Positions 32,664-44,137 of a DNA stretch of 64,000 nucleotides are shown here, piece by piece (position 1 is the first letter of the stretch; each line of letters starts with the position of its first letter). The notes under the pieces were generated by a model, which saw nothing but the letters and a program-made list of their open reading frames with translations, was not told the DNA's origin and made no database searches. Source of the DNA: Corinectria fuckeliana (Eukaryota; Ascomycota; Sordariomycetes; Hypocreales; Nectriaceae); contig WPDH01000063.1 of NCBI GenBank assembly GCA_019137255.1, positions 1 through 64,000 on the forward strand. Direction: 5' to 3'. The position numbers and the translations under genes are program-made.

Positions 32664-33713
32664 TCAAATGGACCCAAACACCGACAAACTGTCGAGCGCC
32701 GTACCCGGATAGGCAAACAACGTGTTGGAGTCGCACGAAGACCCAAGCGCCTGGTTGTCCACCCACGCCGGCTCCCAGTAATACAACCCAGCTCCACCGC
32801 TCACGCCCGCAACGACATTGGCAACACGCTTGATGAACTCGGTCTGGCCCGCGGCGGAAAACGGAATGTCCTTGAGGTCGCTGGGGAACGTGTACTCAGG
32901 CGACGGGCACGATGTCGGCCAGTCCAGCTCGGAGACGACTATCTGCTTGCCCCATTTGCTGGCCATGTTGGTCAGCGTCGACTTGAGCGCCGAGATGGTG
33001 GCGCCGTCCCCGTAGAAGGGGTAGTACGAGACGCCCATCATGTCGAAGTCGGCGTCGGTGATGTATCCCTGCGACAGCACCGTCGTGTAGAAGTACTCCT
33101 GGACGTCCCAGTCCCAGCCGCGGTCGAGGTGGATCATGATCTTGGGCTTCGGGCTCAGCGTCGAGTTCTTGATCCCCCACGCCGCCGAGTTGAGCAGGCG
33201 CGCGATGTTGGAGTAGGAAGACGTCGAGCCGGTGGGGAAGAGCAGGCCGGAGGTGATCTCGTTGCCGATGGAGATGATGGCGGGAGGGACGCCGGCGGCT
33301 TGGAAGGCGTCGGACACGGCGAGGGTGTAGTTGTACAGCGTCCAGGCCAGGTTCTCGATGTCGGTGGGCCAGCCGGAGGGGATGGCCTGGTTGGAGGGGT
33401 CGGCCCAGGTGTCGCTGAAGTGGAGGGTGAGATAGACGCTCAGCCCGGAGGCTTTGGCGCGCTTGGCGAGCTCCAGGTTGTAGTCGAGGTTGTAGTCGCC
33501 GTTGGATGGGTTCACCCAGACGCGCTGTCGGACCGAGTTGACGCCGTTTGCGACGATGATGTCTTCTAGGGCCTGGGTCGAGCCGTCGTCGGAGTACTGG
33601 ATGCCCTTGTCTTCTTCGACGACGGTGGACGACCAGTCGACGCCTTTGTAGGTCAACGCCGCCGAGGCAGTCGACGAGAACAGGAGGACGGAGGAAACAA
33701 AGGATGCCAGCAT
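32664..33713 (-). CDS. arabinogalactan endo-beta-1,4-galactanase (GH53)
   Basis: An intronless 349-residue protein. ATG 33713 starts a signal peptide (M-L-A-S-F-V-S-S-V-L-L-F) with likely cleavage after A-S-A near residue 18. The mature protein begins A-L-T-Y-K-G-V-D-W-S-S, the usual GH53 start. The acid/base Glu152 lies in I-S-I-G-N-E-I and the nucleophile Glu262 in V-V-S-E-L-D-W-P. R-Q-R-V-W-V-N-P and H-F-S-D-T-W-A-D-P are further family blocks. Length matches Aspergillus GalA. The enzyme cuts beta-1,4-galactan side chains of pectin outside the cell, which suggests growth on plant material. The gene has strong GC3 bias and no break. Confidence 0.96.
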   Translation of the reverse strand: MLASFVSSVLLFSSTASAALTYKGVDWSSTVVEEDKGIQYSDDGSTQALEDIIVANGVNSVRQRVWVNPSNGDYNLDYNLELAKRAKASGLSVYLTLHFSDTWADPSNQAIPSGWPTDIENLAWTLYNYTLAVSDAFQAAGVPPAIISIGNEITSGLLFPTGSTSSYSNIARLLNSAAWGIKNSTLSPKPKIMIHLDRGWDWDVQEYFYTTVLSQGYITDADFDMMGVSYYPFYGDGATISALKSTLTNMASKWGKQIVVSELDWPTSCPSPEYTFPSDLKDIPFSAAGQTEFIKRVANVVAGVSGGAGLYYWEPAWVDNQALGSSCDSNTLFAYPGTALDSLSVFGSI

Positions 33714-35134
33714 CTTCAAGGACGATTGCTTTGGACCAGCCGATGTCGTCTATGTACAATTATGTAGGATGTCGAAAGAGCCAGGCAAACCGCATGCTGG
33801 AGCTGGGAAGCCTCGCTCTTAATAGCATCGCCTTCATAAACTTGACGCATTAAGACGACGCGGTATTACTGGGTTTATAAATGTTACTCCAATGAATGCT
33901 TCGACATGGCGGCCGTGCCGTTAAGTTGTTTCACTTTCAGCTAACCTGTGGAGATGACCATCCCTCAAATTAGTCTAAAACACGCGTTGCCTACCCTGCA
34001 GCACCTGATGATGGTCGCGAATCCGGGGTACATGATCACGATCACGAATGGACCATTGCTTGGTATCTTTCGATAGTATGAGTTTCCCTGTTGCAAGAAG
34101 CACACTGGGGCATTGTGATGATTTTACGGCTCTAAAAAGTCTCCGAAACTGTTCTCCAGGATAGAATAGTACGCTTCACCGGAACAACCTCCGCGGACAT
34201 GAAATGTCCGTTTACTTCAGGGGGCAAAATAACCTTCTGGAGGTAGGCACAGATAACCTCAAGAACCATTTCCTACCTGCCACCACGACACGCGGCCCAA
34301 GTATTTTGAGAGTATTCTACCACTTGCACTCGCGAGATAGAGCCTCCCATGATTATCACTCTGCCGCGTTTGGTGCGGAACTCCAGCAGTGTACCCCTTC
34401 TTCAATATTTCAAGTTTTTTGAAGCTATACGATCTGGTGAATCCATAAACTGTGTTGCACTGTTTTGCTCGGAGCTAGTATCCCGAGCTGTACGCACCAC
34501 TTTGCTAGCGATTCTTCCAATGACGATGCATTCAAGTTGGCTTTATCATGACTCAGAAGATACATCGTCAGGCGTTCTAACAGGATAAAGAGAGACAAGC
34601 CCACCATGTGCAAGATCGCCTACGAATGGCTGTTGCTCCATGGCTGATAGAAATAAGGGATGCGAGCATCATAATATTGCCACGCGACGAGAGTGATAAC
34701 AGGTGGAACTCGAGACCTCACCCCTGGACCATTCATTGATACGAGAAGGTTGAATTCAACAATACTACCCCTGACTGCGATTGTTGTACTCGGCACGTAC
34801 TTACGCTGTGGAGTGACACTTGCGGATCGGGCCACCATTAGCATGTCCAGTCTCTGGTAGCCAATTGGAATACACTGCGCGATATGAACCTGAGACCAGT
34901 GGAGAAGGGGGAACGAAGATGGCAATTCCGGCTAGTAGCTACGTAGAAACGGGCTAAATCGGAAAACGTATCGGGTTGTGATGTTCATTACTGGGGATCG
35001 AGATTTGAAGACTACAGATTCGACAACTTGATGCATGACTGGTCCATATTCACTGAAATAGACGGGGAGCGTTTAAGTCTTATATGCCATGATGAAGCTA
35101 CAGCTTGATAATAGTACAAGACGCTATCAAAGCA
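33714..35134. other. 1.4-kb intergenic region
   Basis: Promoter of the galactanase gene at left (TATAA-like AATTATGTA around 33760), 3' side of the hydrolase gene at right. Open stretches at 34204-34422 and 34620-34925 show no family pattern. Confidence 0.4.
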
Positions 35135-36205
35135 TTACGCGTACTTCTGGACCATCTTCAGAATAGCCTCCTCAACCTCCTTCGGGCTTGTTGCGCTGAG
35201 GTAGTGGCCACCGCCCTCAACAAAAGTCAGTGTGGCTTCGGGAGCCGAGATAAACAGCTTGATGTGCTCGGCGGGGACGATCTTGGCAAACACGGGATCC
35301 TCGGTGCCCTACATAGCGAACACTGTCAGTACAAGTTCACTGAAGTCTCCGAGAGGCGCTTACCTGGAGCCAGTAGACCGGGCACTTGATGTCCCTGATG
35401 CGCAGTAGCAGGCCGTCTCGCTCGAGAAGACAGGCAACAGCGATCCTCAGCTTCTTCCGGCCCTCGTCGCCCCTGTATACGTCCTTGAGAGTCTGGTCCC
35501 AGAACGAGAGCGTCTCGGCGGTGGGAGCGGTGCCGAAGCCCACCGAGGAGACGAGTCCTCGCCATACTTCATCCACGACAAAGTCGGGCGTCGGGGCCGA
35601 GCTGTCCCAACCGTTGTAGAAACCAACGAGCTGCGTCTTGGGGTCCCAGCATCCCTTCTCCCGGGATGCGGCGGACTCGTAGTCCATCGAAGTACCGAGG
35701 GGAAGGAGGCCGATAATCTTGGGGGTGAAAGACAACAGGTCAGCTTGGCTCATTTCCGCATATATCCGGATAACGGGCTACCGAGTGACCGGGGGAGTGC
35801 CTCCTAGCTGCTGCAAGCGCGGAACATGGCATTACATACCTTGTCCGGGGCCAAGAGGGCCATGCGGGTGACTATCCAGCCTCCTTGACTGGTTCCCAGC
35901 GCAAAGGCCTTGGAGACGCCCAGAGCCTCCATGACTTGGAGGGACATGAGAGCCGAGTCCCAGTAGGTGAAGTGCTCCGAGGGGCTGCTCGTGGCGCCGT
36001 GGCCGAGAGGCTCGATGGCGAGCAGGTTGACGGCATCAGTGAGGGTCTTGCTGGCGAACTGGGCGTTGAAGAGAGACGACGTGGTGCACATGGAGTTGAC
36101 GAGGACCACGGTAGGCTTGCCGGCGTCGATGCCATCGCCCGAGACTCGATAGCCGGCGGTAATGCCGCCGAGGTGGGGAACCTTGATAGTGGTGGTAGCC
36201 GCCAT
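35135..36205 (-). CDS. alpha/beta hydrolase
   Basis: Three minus-strand exons (36205-35840, 35717-35364, 35308-35135) give 297 residues. The nucleophile elbow is G-T-S-Q-G-G near residue 105, preceded by E-P-L-G-H-G-A-T (oxyanion and Asp region) and T-V-V-L-V-N-S-M. The catalytic acid is likely the Asp of G-T-E-D-P-V-F at the start of exon 3. The His is in V-E-G-G-G-H-Y-L-S. The order and size match fungal alpha/beta hydrolases often found near secondary-metabolite clusters and in enol-lactonase-like groups. No signal peptide, so cytosolic. No biosynthetic core gene is seen nearby, so its substrate is open. Confidence 0.92.
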
Positions 36206-37798
36206 TTCGAGGTTTGGGGGAATGTATGTAGTACAAGTGTAAGCCAGGTAAGAAAGACAAGTTAAGGTATTAGGGGGGGGTTCGCTCGTGGACTAATGAG
36301 GAGCTCTCTTTGGACGAAGGAGGCGGGATGGCTTTCATAAAGTCAATATCGACAACTTTACTAGCAGCTCGACGGATGGACGAAAGGAAGGAGGGGAGAT
36401 CAGAGCCCAGCGGCGTCCCCAAACCGAGGCGGACTAAGTAAAGGCAAGAACAGGTCCGTTCGGCGAAGTTGTGGACCGTACTGTTGAACGCGCCGGGGCA
36501 GCGATCAGTAGTTCCCGGGGGATACGGGCACGGCCCCCTTCTCGGCTGTGGCTTGGCGGAGACGGAGAGTGGGAACTTGGGGGCCGAAAGCAGATGTAGT
36601 TCCGTGATGATCGGAGCCGCAATGGGACAGAGGCCCGAGTAGCGTCGAGCCGGTTCCCACGGGTCCGGGGCTAAGGGGCAGGGGTTTTTTGTCCTTGACT
36701 CGGCGTTTGGGTGTTTGAAGGGTCTGAGAGCAGGCGGCCGCCGTGGGAATGCGGCCGAGATGGTGCGTCTGGCGTTGCCATAACGAGGTTTGGTGCGAAA
36801 CGGGTTGCCGGACGCCCTTGGGTTGTTAATTACTTAGTTCTCTGGCTCCCGTTCCCGCTGCCGCTGCCGCTGCCGCTACCGTTACCGTTGCCGTTGCCGC
36901 TGCCCATCCATCCCGAACAAAGTGCGAAGGGAAAAGAGACGGACTCTTGCTAGTTTTGGCGGACCGAGCCGTTGGGCGCTCTTAGGCGCTCTTAGGCGCG
37001 ACGGCGATCGACGGCCGTTGCGGCATTTCGTGAAGCCATCAACGGCGTTGCAGGAGTCATGGACAGAGCCGGCTCCCCATTGCGCCCTATCGTCGGAGAA
37101 GAGAGATCGGCCCCATTGATGCGCCCAGCGTGATTCCGCCATGCAGGACAGACCACGGAACATTACCGGACTTCTGGGAACACACCACGGCGGAGCTTGA
37201 AACCACGCGAGACAAAGCAAAAAAGTCTCCGTGCATTTGCGGCACAGTCCACGCCGCAGCCGAGGGGCGCCGCCGCGCACAGGGATTCCACTCTCATACT
37301 ACACTGCGACTTATTAACGTGTCTAGTATAGGCTTGCCCCTTAAGTACTTGCTCCCCCTCCATGACTCGGTTCTATCCTTGCCGACGCGCAGCAGAACCC
37401 ACCCCATTGGGATCGGCAGTAACGGACGGTCTTGTCCTGGCGGGAATAACACGACTCTGGGCAGTGGGGAGGAGGAGAGGAGAGGCGAGTTTGCACACGG
37501 ACCCTGTTGAAGAGACGGCGCGGTGGAGTATCCCGGAAGAAGAACGACCATTGCCCCTGAAGAAAGAGAAGAGGGTTAGTGTAACACAATTTTCAGTCTG
37601 GCTGGGGTGGATAATACTAACCAGCTTGCCGGATTGTGAATTGAACTGGCCTTGGGACGGTTGTTTAAACTCGGAGATATTATTTTGCTTGCTGAAGTTG
37701 GTTCGTCGCTTGTTGAACTTGGACGCCCGCTTGCTTGCTTGTCCAACTTGAATCAGCTCTGTGATATTAGTCGCAGAGCCGCCCGCACACCAGCGCAA
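36206..37798. other. 1.6-kb intergenic region with GC-rich repeats
   Basis: Divergent promoters of the alpha/beta hydrolase and the Pth11-like receptor. It contains the CCGCTG-type microsatellite listed separately, short tandem CTTAGGCGCT copies at 36980-37000, and G/C-rich blocks without open frames that resemble a gene. Confidence 0.4.
36849..36906. repeat. CCGCTG/CCGTTG microsatellite
   Basis: About nine imperfect 6-bp units (CCGCTG drifting to CCGTTA and CCGTTG) in a row. Upstream of the Pth11-like gene by about 0.9 kb. Confidence 0.85.
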
Positions 37799-39195
37799 AT
37801 GCCGTCGTCGTCGTCTTCCGAGTCCCAGCTCCCCGGGCTGACAGGCTACAACCCTCACAACATCCAGCCATGGATCCTGCAAGTCGTCGTCTGCATGACG
37901 CTGCTCGCGGTGTTGTCCGTCGTCCTGCGCCTGGTGAGCCGCCATCTCAAGGGCCAGAAGCTGTGGTGGGATGACTGGGTGATTCTCTTTTCCATGGTGA
38001 GTTTCTCCGACAAGAAAGCAAGCCTCTGTGTGGGCGGGCAGCAAGCAGTAAATGTTGACGTTGATTGCTTGCAAAAAATAAAGGGCTGGAACTTCGTCGT
38101 CGTCGGCTTCATCTTCGCCATGTACGAGTGCGGCATGGGCATCCACGCCGACCTGGTCGACCCGGACGACATCGTCATGATGGCCAAGTGGCTGGTCGTG
38201 GCCGAGATCCTGTACGCCTTCAACCTCGGGTGGACCAAGATCAGCCTGCTGCTGATGTACTACCGCATCTTCCACGTGTCGTACTTCAAGAAAATGGCCT
38301 GGGCCGTCGGCACCTTCGTCATGTGCTGGGTCGTCACCATCACCTTCCTCTTCATCTTCATCTGCGTCCCCGTCGAGAAGCTGTGGTACCCGGAGCTGCC
38401 CGGCCACTGCATCAACCAGGTCGGCACCTGGATCGCCAATGCCTCTGCGACCATCTTGACCGACGTGATTATCCTGCTGATGCCCCTCCAGCCCATCTGG
38501 AAATTGCAGCTGGGCAGACAGGAGAAGATTGGCCTTTCAGTCGCCTTTGGCCTCGGCTTCTTGTACGTCTCTAGCATCCGTCCCCTGTGCTTCCTCAACC
38601 CTGCTTTGCAAAAAAGTCTCGCTAACAGCCGCCTCAACTTATCAGCGTCGTTTTTGCTTCTGCATACCGAACCAGCGTCCTCTTCACCTACTCGGCCACC
38701 GACCCGTCCTACACCCTGGCGCCCACCGTCGGCTGGACCGCCATTGAGATGTCGGCCGGCATCGTCTCGGCCAACCTCCCCACGCTACTCCCCGTGCTGC
38801 GGCTCTTCTTCCGCTACACGGGCCTCCAACGCCTGACGGGCAGTCTAAGCAGCGCATCGCGGACGGGCTTCGCGTCCAAAGACAGATCCGCCTTCAGCAA
38901 GGGCCTCTCGTCGGCGGCGGATGTCGAAGGAAGGGTGTTGCCGCCGTCCGAGGCCAACGGACGAGGAGACATCTTCTACAGGCTTCCCGACGAGACTGCG
39001 TCGGAGCACCAGCGGGAGACGGGCGGTCTCGCAGCTTCGTCGCCGGGTGATGCGAGGCTGAGGCCCGATGTGAAGGGCTACGAGTTTACCGTGCAAAGCT
39101 TCAAGTCCAAGTCCGACGGGTCTGACGATAGCGGCGACGATATTCCGCTGCACAGCATCCGCGTCCAGAGGCAATTTCAGCAGTCGACTGATTGA
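37799..39195 (+). CDS. Pth11-like seven-helix membrane receptor (fungal rhodopsin-domain)
   Basis: Three exons (37799-37996, 38084-38562, 38646-39195) give 408 residues with seven hydrophobic helices and a 120-residue Ser-rich cytosolic tail. The family hallmark L-W-W-D-D-W-V-I-L sits after helix 1. Other marks are W-L-V-V-A-E-I-L-Y in helix 3, a Cys in V-P-V-E-K-L-W, and N-A-S-A-T-I-L-T-D-V-I-I-L-L-M-P-L in helix 5. No CFEM domain precedes it. Pth11-like proteins sense surfaces or small molecules at the plasma membrane in plant-associated and other fungi; most lack known ligands. The first intron (87 nt) is a multiple of three and free of stops, so an unspliced mRNA would still encode a protein with 29 extra residues. 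Confidence 0.9.
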
Positions 39196-39812
39196 AAGAG
39201 GGTAACTCGGCATCTGTATTTTCTAGCCAAAAAGAAATTGCAATTTGTTCAAGGGAAGTTTAGCGGAATCTGGATTGGGCAAGACTTGGGACATCTCTGG
39301 CGGTTCAACATTTATGATGAATGCTTGCCTCGTCGCGTAGTTTACATAGCTACGGTATTCTTGTGATAGAGAAATGGAACCATTAATTGATTTATTCACC
39401 CTTGTCCCTGAGCAGCCGATAGAGTTTGTTCGCATATCAAGTCCCGCAGTGAAGGATGGGATCCTGGTGCTTGTGCTTTTATCCCCCGAGCGCAACATGC
39501 TGGGGTACGCCGAGCAGGGTTAGTCAATCTAGGGCGATTGCTGCACGGCTACTTTAGGCGAAATTACTCATGATGGCTCAGAGTCTCTTACTGTCTCTTA
39601 TTTAATGATTAGCGTGGCTCACGATGTGAGTCTTTACTATCATGACTCGATGGAAAAAGTAGGCGGAGGAATTCATCTGCTAGATGATTAAGACTTGATA
39701 CTGAGCTTCGGCCGGAGGTACAAAGCAATTAAATGCCATTCACTGCGCTTTCTCAGCGGAGAGCCATCTGCCATCGTCGTCTTAGAGCAATCCCTGTCAC
39801 AAACAACGATAC
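39196..39812. other. intergenic
   Basis: 3' side of the receptor gene and the eroded 5' side of the tannase relic. Nothing else seen. Confidence 0.4.
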
Positions 39813-41150
39813 ATGGCAATTTTCGTGGCATCTCACACCGCCATGGGAGGCTCTGAAACTGCAGCGGGTCTCCATCCGCAATGCTTGTCTTCGACATTCA
39901 CAGCTCCCAATATTTTCAACAGCGACATCCTGTCCATCTCAGCCGAAGTCGTCTCCAACTACACCGCGATCGCACCGTATCAAACCCCCCTCTACCATCC
40001 CACCATCGAGGTCCCAGGTGCCGAATTCTGTAGCGTCACCGTCACCTACGCGCATCCAAAGCAAGACGACCTCATCAATGTTGAGATCTAACCCCAGATC
40101 AACAATTGGATCGAGCGCCTCTTGGCCGTCGGCGGCGGCGGCGGCGGCTTCGTAGCGGGTCGATTCTCCTATTCCGAGCCGATGATGGTTGCGGCTCTCG
40201 GCCAGGGCTATGCAGCTTCATTTTACCTGAAGATTGGGCAGCTCGGAGCCCCGGGAACGTCAATATGCTTACTCTTTGAAACTTTGCTTCGACGTCCCTC
40301 GATGACGAGGTATGCAGCTACTCCATCTGATGAGGCTGAACCCTCCATTTTATTGGCAGCCCAAGTCAAATAAGACCGACTCACCGTTTATTTACAGGCC
40401 GCAATTGCTAAGTCGGCGATCCAGGACTCTTATAAAACACCTCAGAAGTACTCCTACTAGAGCGGGCGTTCCTAAGGCGGCCGCTAGGGTCTCATGCTCG
40501 CCTAGCGATATTACCCAGACGCCTTCGACGGCATCGCCACAACTGCCCCTGCACTGTACTCGCTAAAACTCTTCCCCAGCTTCCACTGGCCCCAGGTCAT
40601 CATAAGCCAGCCAGGAGAATACCCGGCGCCAAGCGAGTTCGCCTATTTAGCCAAGGCCGCCGTGAGCGCCTGCGACGCTGCAGACGGCGTCGTCGACGGC
40701 GTCATCTCCAACACGGACGACTGCCACTTCGACCCGTTTGGCAAAGTCGGAGACGTCCTCAACTGCACTGACACGGGGAGAACCATGCATCTGGGCGACG
40801 CGGCCGCCACCGTGACCAACGCTACGTGGAGCGGAGCTCGAGACTCCGACGGCCGCTTCCTCTGGCACGGCAACGACTACAGGTCCGACTTCTAGAGCTC
40901 ACAAGGGGCGGGCATTGCGGCGACAGCGCTTGGGACGCGGTGGATTCGGCTTTTTGTCGAGAAGAGTAAGTCGCTCGATTGCAGCACGATGACGCGGGAG
41001 GATATCAACCACATGTTCCGCGCCTTCAGCACCAGTGATCTGAACTGACCTGCCTTTCGCGATGATGGAGGAAAGCTTCTGGTGTTCCATGGCACGATAA
41101 GTGATCTATACCACCGGAGCCTTGACGTTACCGGAGGCAAGTATCGTTGA
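39813..41150 (+). pseudogene. tannase / feruloyl esterase family relic
   Basis: The family order is intact but the gene is dead. The N-terminal part reads S-S-T-F-T-A-P-N-I-F-N-S-D-I-L-S and V-T-V-T-Y-A-H-P-K-Q-D-D-L-I-N-V, then a TAA at 40089. A Gly run (V-G-G-G-G-G-G-F-V-A-G-R-F) follows. After a frameshift near 40230 come S-P-G-N-V-N and a recognisable intron (40310-40397). The active-site stretch Y-stop-S-G-R-S-stop-G-G-R-stop-G-L-M-L-A-stop-R-Y has stops at 40458, 40473, 40485 and 40503, where the family has Trp or Gln, and Arg in place of Cys in S-G-C-S. The C-terminal part keeps P-D-A-F-D-G-I-A-T-T-A-P-A and, after stops at 40893 and 41046, G-G-K-L-L-V-F-H-G. The living family releases gallate or ferulate from plant esters. 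Confidence 0.9.
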
Positions 41151-41502
41151 CAAGTCCACAAACTAACTCCCTAGTAGAACGACTAGCTCATCCCATACAA
41201 AGGCTCTCCAGATAATTTGCGTGAATAGCCTACAAGGCCCTATTGGCTGCCTCTATAAATCCTCGCAATTTTTTCCTCACTTGTATCGAGCTGTAAGGAG
41301 TGTTGCAGCAGGCGCTTGTCGGGCGTGGCATCCGCTGCGCTTTAATACATGCATGTGTAATGTTGAAGCTATCTAAGCAAAAATTGGCAAAATGCAGCTC
41401 ACTGATGAGAGGTCCCTTCTGTAACACCGTTCCCAGGATAGGATATCTTTCTAATACACAGCAAAGTTTCCAACTCATCCTTCTCAAACTATGCCTTGCC
41501 TA
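41151..41502. other. intergenic
   Basis: Short stretch between the tannase relic and the methyltransferase stop codon. Nothing seen. Confidence 0.4.
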
Positions 41503-42477
41503 TCATATTGGCTTTCGCCCCGTTAGAACAATGAAGTCAAAAACAGGATGAACTGCGCGTTCGAGCGACGCCTGCCTAACACTGGCGTTGAACACCTCGA
41601 CCCCCTCTCTTGGCCAACCCAGAACCTCAGTGAACAGTACCGCAGTAAAGGCAGAAACGCCTCGGTAAAAGTTTGCCCCCATAAGGGTACCGATCTCCTT
41701 GAGCCGTTCATCTTTTGGCCATGTGCCAACTGGGAGCTTGAATCGGTTCTCGCTGAGGTCTTGGAACCCTGCTTCCTCAGCCCACTTCCGGAAAGACGGC
41801 GCAGGGTTCATGGTGCGTCCGATCTTATCGCAAGCCGACATCAGGTTTTCCATCATCTGGACCATGGGGTTCTCAGGCTTGAGGGAACCGTCTTCGGAAT
41901 ACAGGATGTTGACGGTCTCGTGGAACTCTACCCAGCCCCCGGGCTTGAGGTTGGCATATGCCTGCTTAAACAGCCTGGGCCAGTCGTTGATGGAGCCAGA
42001 CATGTAGCGACAGTGGATAAAGTCGTACTTGACGGGTTCCACCCAATCCATCTCGACGTCGTCAACGACAAACCTGACGTTCGGGGGCACCCAGCGCGGC
42101 TGGATAGGGCTGAGATCGTTTCCCACTATAGTAGCGGAAGGCACTTCATCGCCAAGCTGAATCGCCCAAATGCCAGTTCCGGTACCAACGTCGAGGACGT
42201 TGAGCCCGTCGAGTTGAATAGGGGCTAGGAAAAGACGGTCATTTAGCAAACGATAGAAGACGTGATGAATCATGTCAAGACGGTCCTGCTCGGTGTCGTC
42301 GTTGGGGAAACTGTAGTGGCCGGCCTGGTAGCTGTGGTATCGCCGTCCATGCTTCCACTCATAGTCCATCAGGCTGGTAGGAATCGAGTTGCTTGCAGAC
42401 GAGTCATCGGTGAAGGCAGGGTCTGGCAGGGCGTTGTCGTCCACCTGCACCTCGGGAGTTGCTGGGGTGGCTTCCAT
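41503..42477 (-). CDS. LaeA-like SAM-dependent methyltransferase
   Basis: An intronless 324-residue protein. The ATG at 42477 is used; the frame is open for two more codons without an ATG. The SAM motif I is N-V-L-D-V-G-T-G-T-G-I-W-A-I-Q-L at about residue 95, followed by N-D-L-S-P-I-Q-P-R-W-V-P-P-N-V-R-F and D-D-V-E. Y-D-F-I-H-C-R-Y-M-S-G and L-K-P-G-G-W-V-E-F complete the core. These blocks place it in the LaeA/TAM-like fungal group, which includes velvet-complex regulators and many small-molecule methyltransferases. The protein lacks the long N-terminus of true LaeA, so it is more likely a paralogue than the global regulator itself. Confidence 0.92.
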   Translation of the reverse strand: MEATPATPEVQVDDNALPDPAFTDDSSASNSIPTSLMDYEWKHGRRYHSYQAGHYSFPNDDTEQDRLDMIHHVFYRLLNDRLFLAPIQLDGLNVLDVGTGTGIWAIQLGDEVPSATIVGNDLSPIQPRWVPPNVRFVVDDVEMDWVEPVKYDFIHCRYMSGSINDWPRLFKQAYANLKPGGWVEFHETVNILYSEDGSLKPENPMVQMMENLMSACDKIGRTMNPAPSFRKWAEEAGFQDLSENRFKLPVGTWPKDERLKEIGTLMGANFYRGVSAFTAVLFTEVLGWPREGVEVFNASVRQASLERAVHPVFDFIVLTGRKPI

Positions 42478-44137
42478 GGCCAATCACATATAATCTATAC
42501 AAAGCGTCCACGACTTGCTGACACGGAGATTTGAGATGACGAAGCGCGGCACTCCGGAGAGAATGATTACTATCTACAGAGTCGAATCGTACGGCTGTGG
42601 CAAGACGAAAGCGGGGGAGTCAGGCAGGGGAGATGATGCCGCAGAAAAGTGAGGCCGAGCCCGAGCTAGACATTATCAGAGTCGGTTAAGACTCAACACA
42701 GCAAGAACAGTCAGAGAACGCAACTTCCTGGGAACATTCGGTTCATGCCCAAGTAAGGTTGCTTCAGGGCCAGCCACTCCTTGGTCAGCAAACCACTTCC
42801 CTGCCAACTCCAGAGCCACTGTCGTCAGTCAACAACAACAATCAACAATTGTCATCATGACATTGCGTGCATCAAGCCAACAGACATAACTACTCCCTAC
42901 CATTCTCGGCCCGAAGAAGCCCAAGGCGCAGGTCAGAGACGACAACGACGACAACGACGATGATGTTCCTGCCCCCGACGTCGGAAGAAGACCCTCGGCA
43001 TCCTTGACAACGCGAAACTTACATCACGTATCCAATCGCCCGGTAAGTTCCCTGGAGTCTAGAACCCACGCCGTCCCTTGCACCATTCAACCTAACCCAT
43101 CTCTAGCTGCACGGCGAGACCCGTTTCTGATCCGATGCCTCGATGCACAGCGACTCGATTGATCAGGCCCCTCATGTCCAGAACTTGATGGTCGACCTTG
43201 ATGGCCGACCTTGATGACCGACCTTGATGACTCTGATATCGGAGAAAGGTTCTTATAACGGAGAAACGTTTCTTCATGTTGCTTAAATAGAGCGCTATGC
43301 TTGGACCTCTACTATTCATCTGCCCAGTTCTCATCGCATCTTCTACTATTCTGTCACGTACCTGGTGTCGTTGCTTCTTTCGACATGCTGCAGCGCCTTA
43401 GGAGTAAGGGTCGTTAGGCATGCAGGAACCTACAGCAAACACTCGCTTATCCCCCTACCATCGAAGCACAAGTTCCTACGTTCACTTCTTACTACAAACA
43501 GACTATCGACATACATGAGCCCCCAGCTATAATGGACGACTGGATGTCAACAGCTTTCAGAGAGTGACAGTCCCGTTACCCGCCACTACTATCCGTCTGT
43601 CTCCGCCACTGCCCTGCCGACTGTATACACTACCTGTCCCAGTGCCCACTCAACGACGGACCAACAGTCGAGGCTCTCAAGGGCCAAATGATTCAGCACC
43701 GAAAGAATGCTGTCAATTTTCAGAGCAACAGCTGCTGCTTCTTGTGCTGGTGCCCTCGCGACCTTTGCAACCCAGACCACGGGAGATGCAGCTATCCTAG
43801 CATACTCAAGGACCTAGTAGCTGTGCTGTTCTTTTACAGGTCGGAGGATGTCCAAGCTGCCATCTGCCGCACATCGGGCCGGCAGTACACCATGAACCGC
43901 GAAACCCCATTTGGGTCCAGAGTGCGACAACTGGCTATGAGGGTTACACGTGGGCCACAGCCACGCCATGGCCAACATGGTCTACGCCTTAATGCAACTG
44001 ATAACGGACGAGGTTCGTTCTCTCATTCCAGAGTAACGCTACGTTACCTATCTGCATCATGACCCGGGCGGTTATTCCATGAATTACTTGCTCCATAAGA
44101 ATCCTACTTTGCCTATCTCCATCACCTCCCATCACCC
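42478..44137. other. gene-poor region with eroded coding-like pieces
   Basis: A plus-strand stretch at 43600-43860 reads with many Cys (N-S-C-C-F-L-C-W-C-P-R-D-L-C-N-P) and continues to 44062, suggesting a relic of a Cys-rich secreted protein, but no start, signal peptide or family could be fixed. A tandem GACAACGAC run lies at 42930-42965. Nothing else supported. Confidence 0.35.
43192..43230. repeat. three tandem copies of a GACCTTGATG-type unit
   Basis: Imperfect direct units of 14-15 bp (CGACCTTGATGGC, CGACCTTGATGAC, CGACCTTGATGAC). No function apparent. Confidence 0.7.

Noticed and set aside
32896..33759. 287-codon Arg-rich frame overlapping the galactanase gene
   Set aside because: Out-of-frame shadow of the GH53 gene on the same strand.
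36849..36953. Leu-Pro repeat protein in the CCGCTG microsatellite
   Set aside because: The reading frame is a by-product of the repeat, with no supported start or downstream protein.
37373..38407. 344-codon minus-strand frame opposite the Pth11-like gene
   Set aside because: Antisense shadow; the plus-strand gene has the family motifs and splice sites.
13077..42477. A secondary-metabolite gene cluster around the MFS transporters, alpha/beta hydrolase and LaeA-like methyltransferase
   Set aside because: No polyketide synthase, NRPS, terpene cyclase or DMAT core gene is present in the window; the genes are spread over 30 kb with unrelated genes between.
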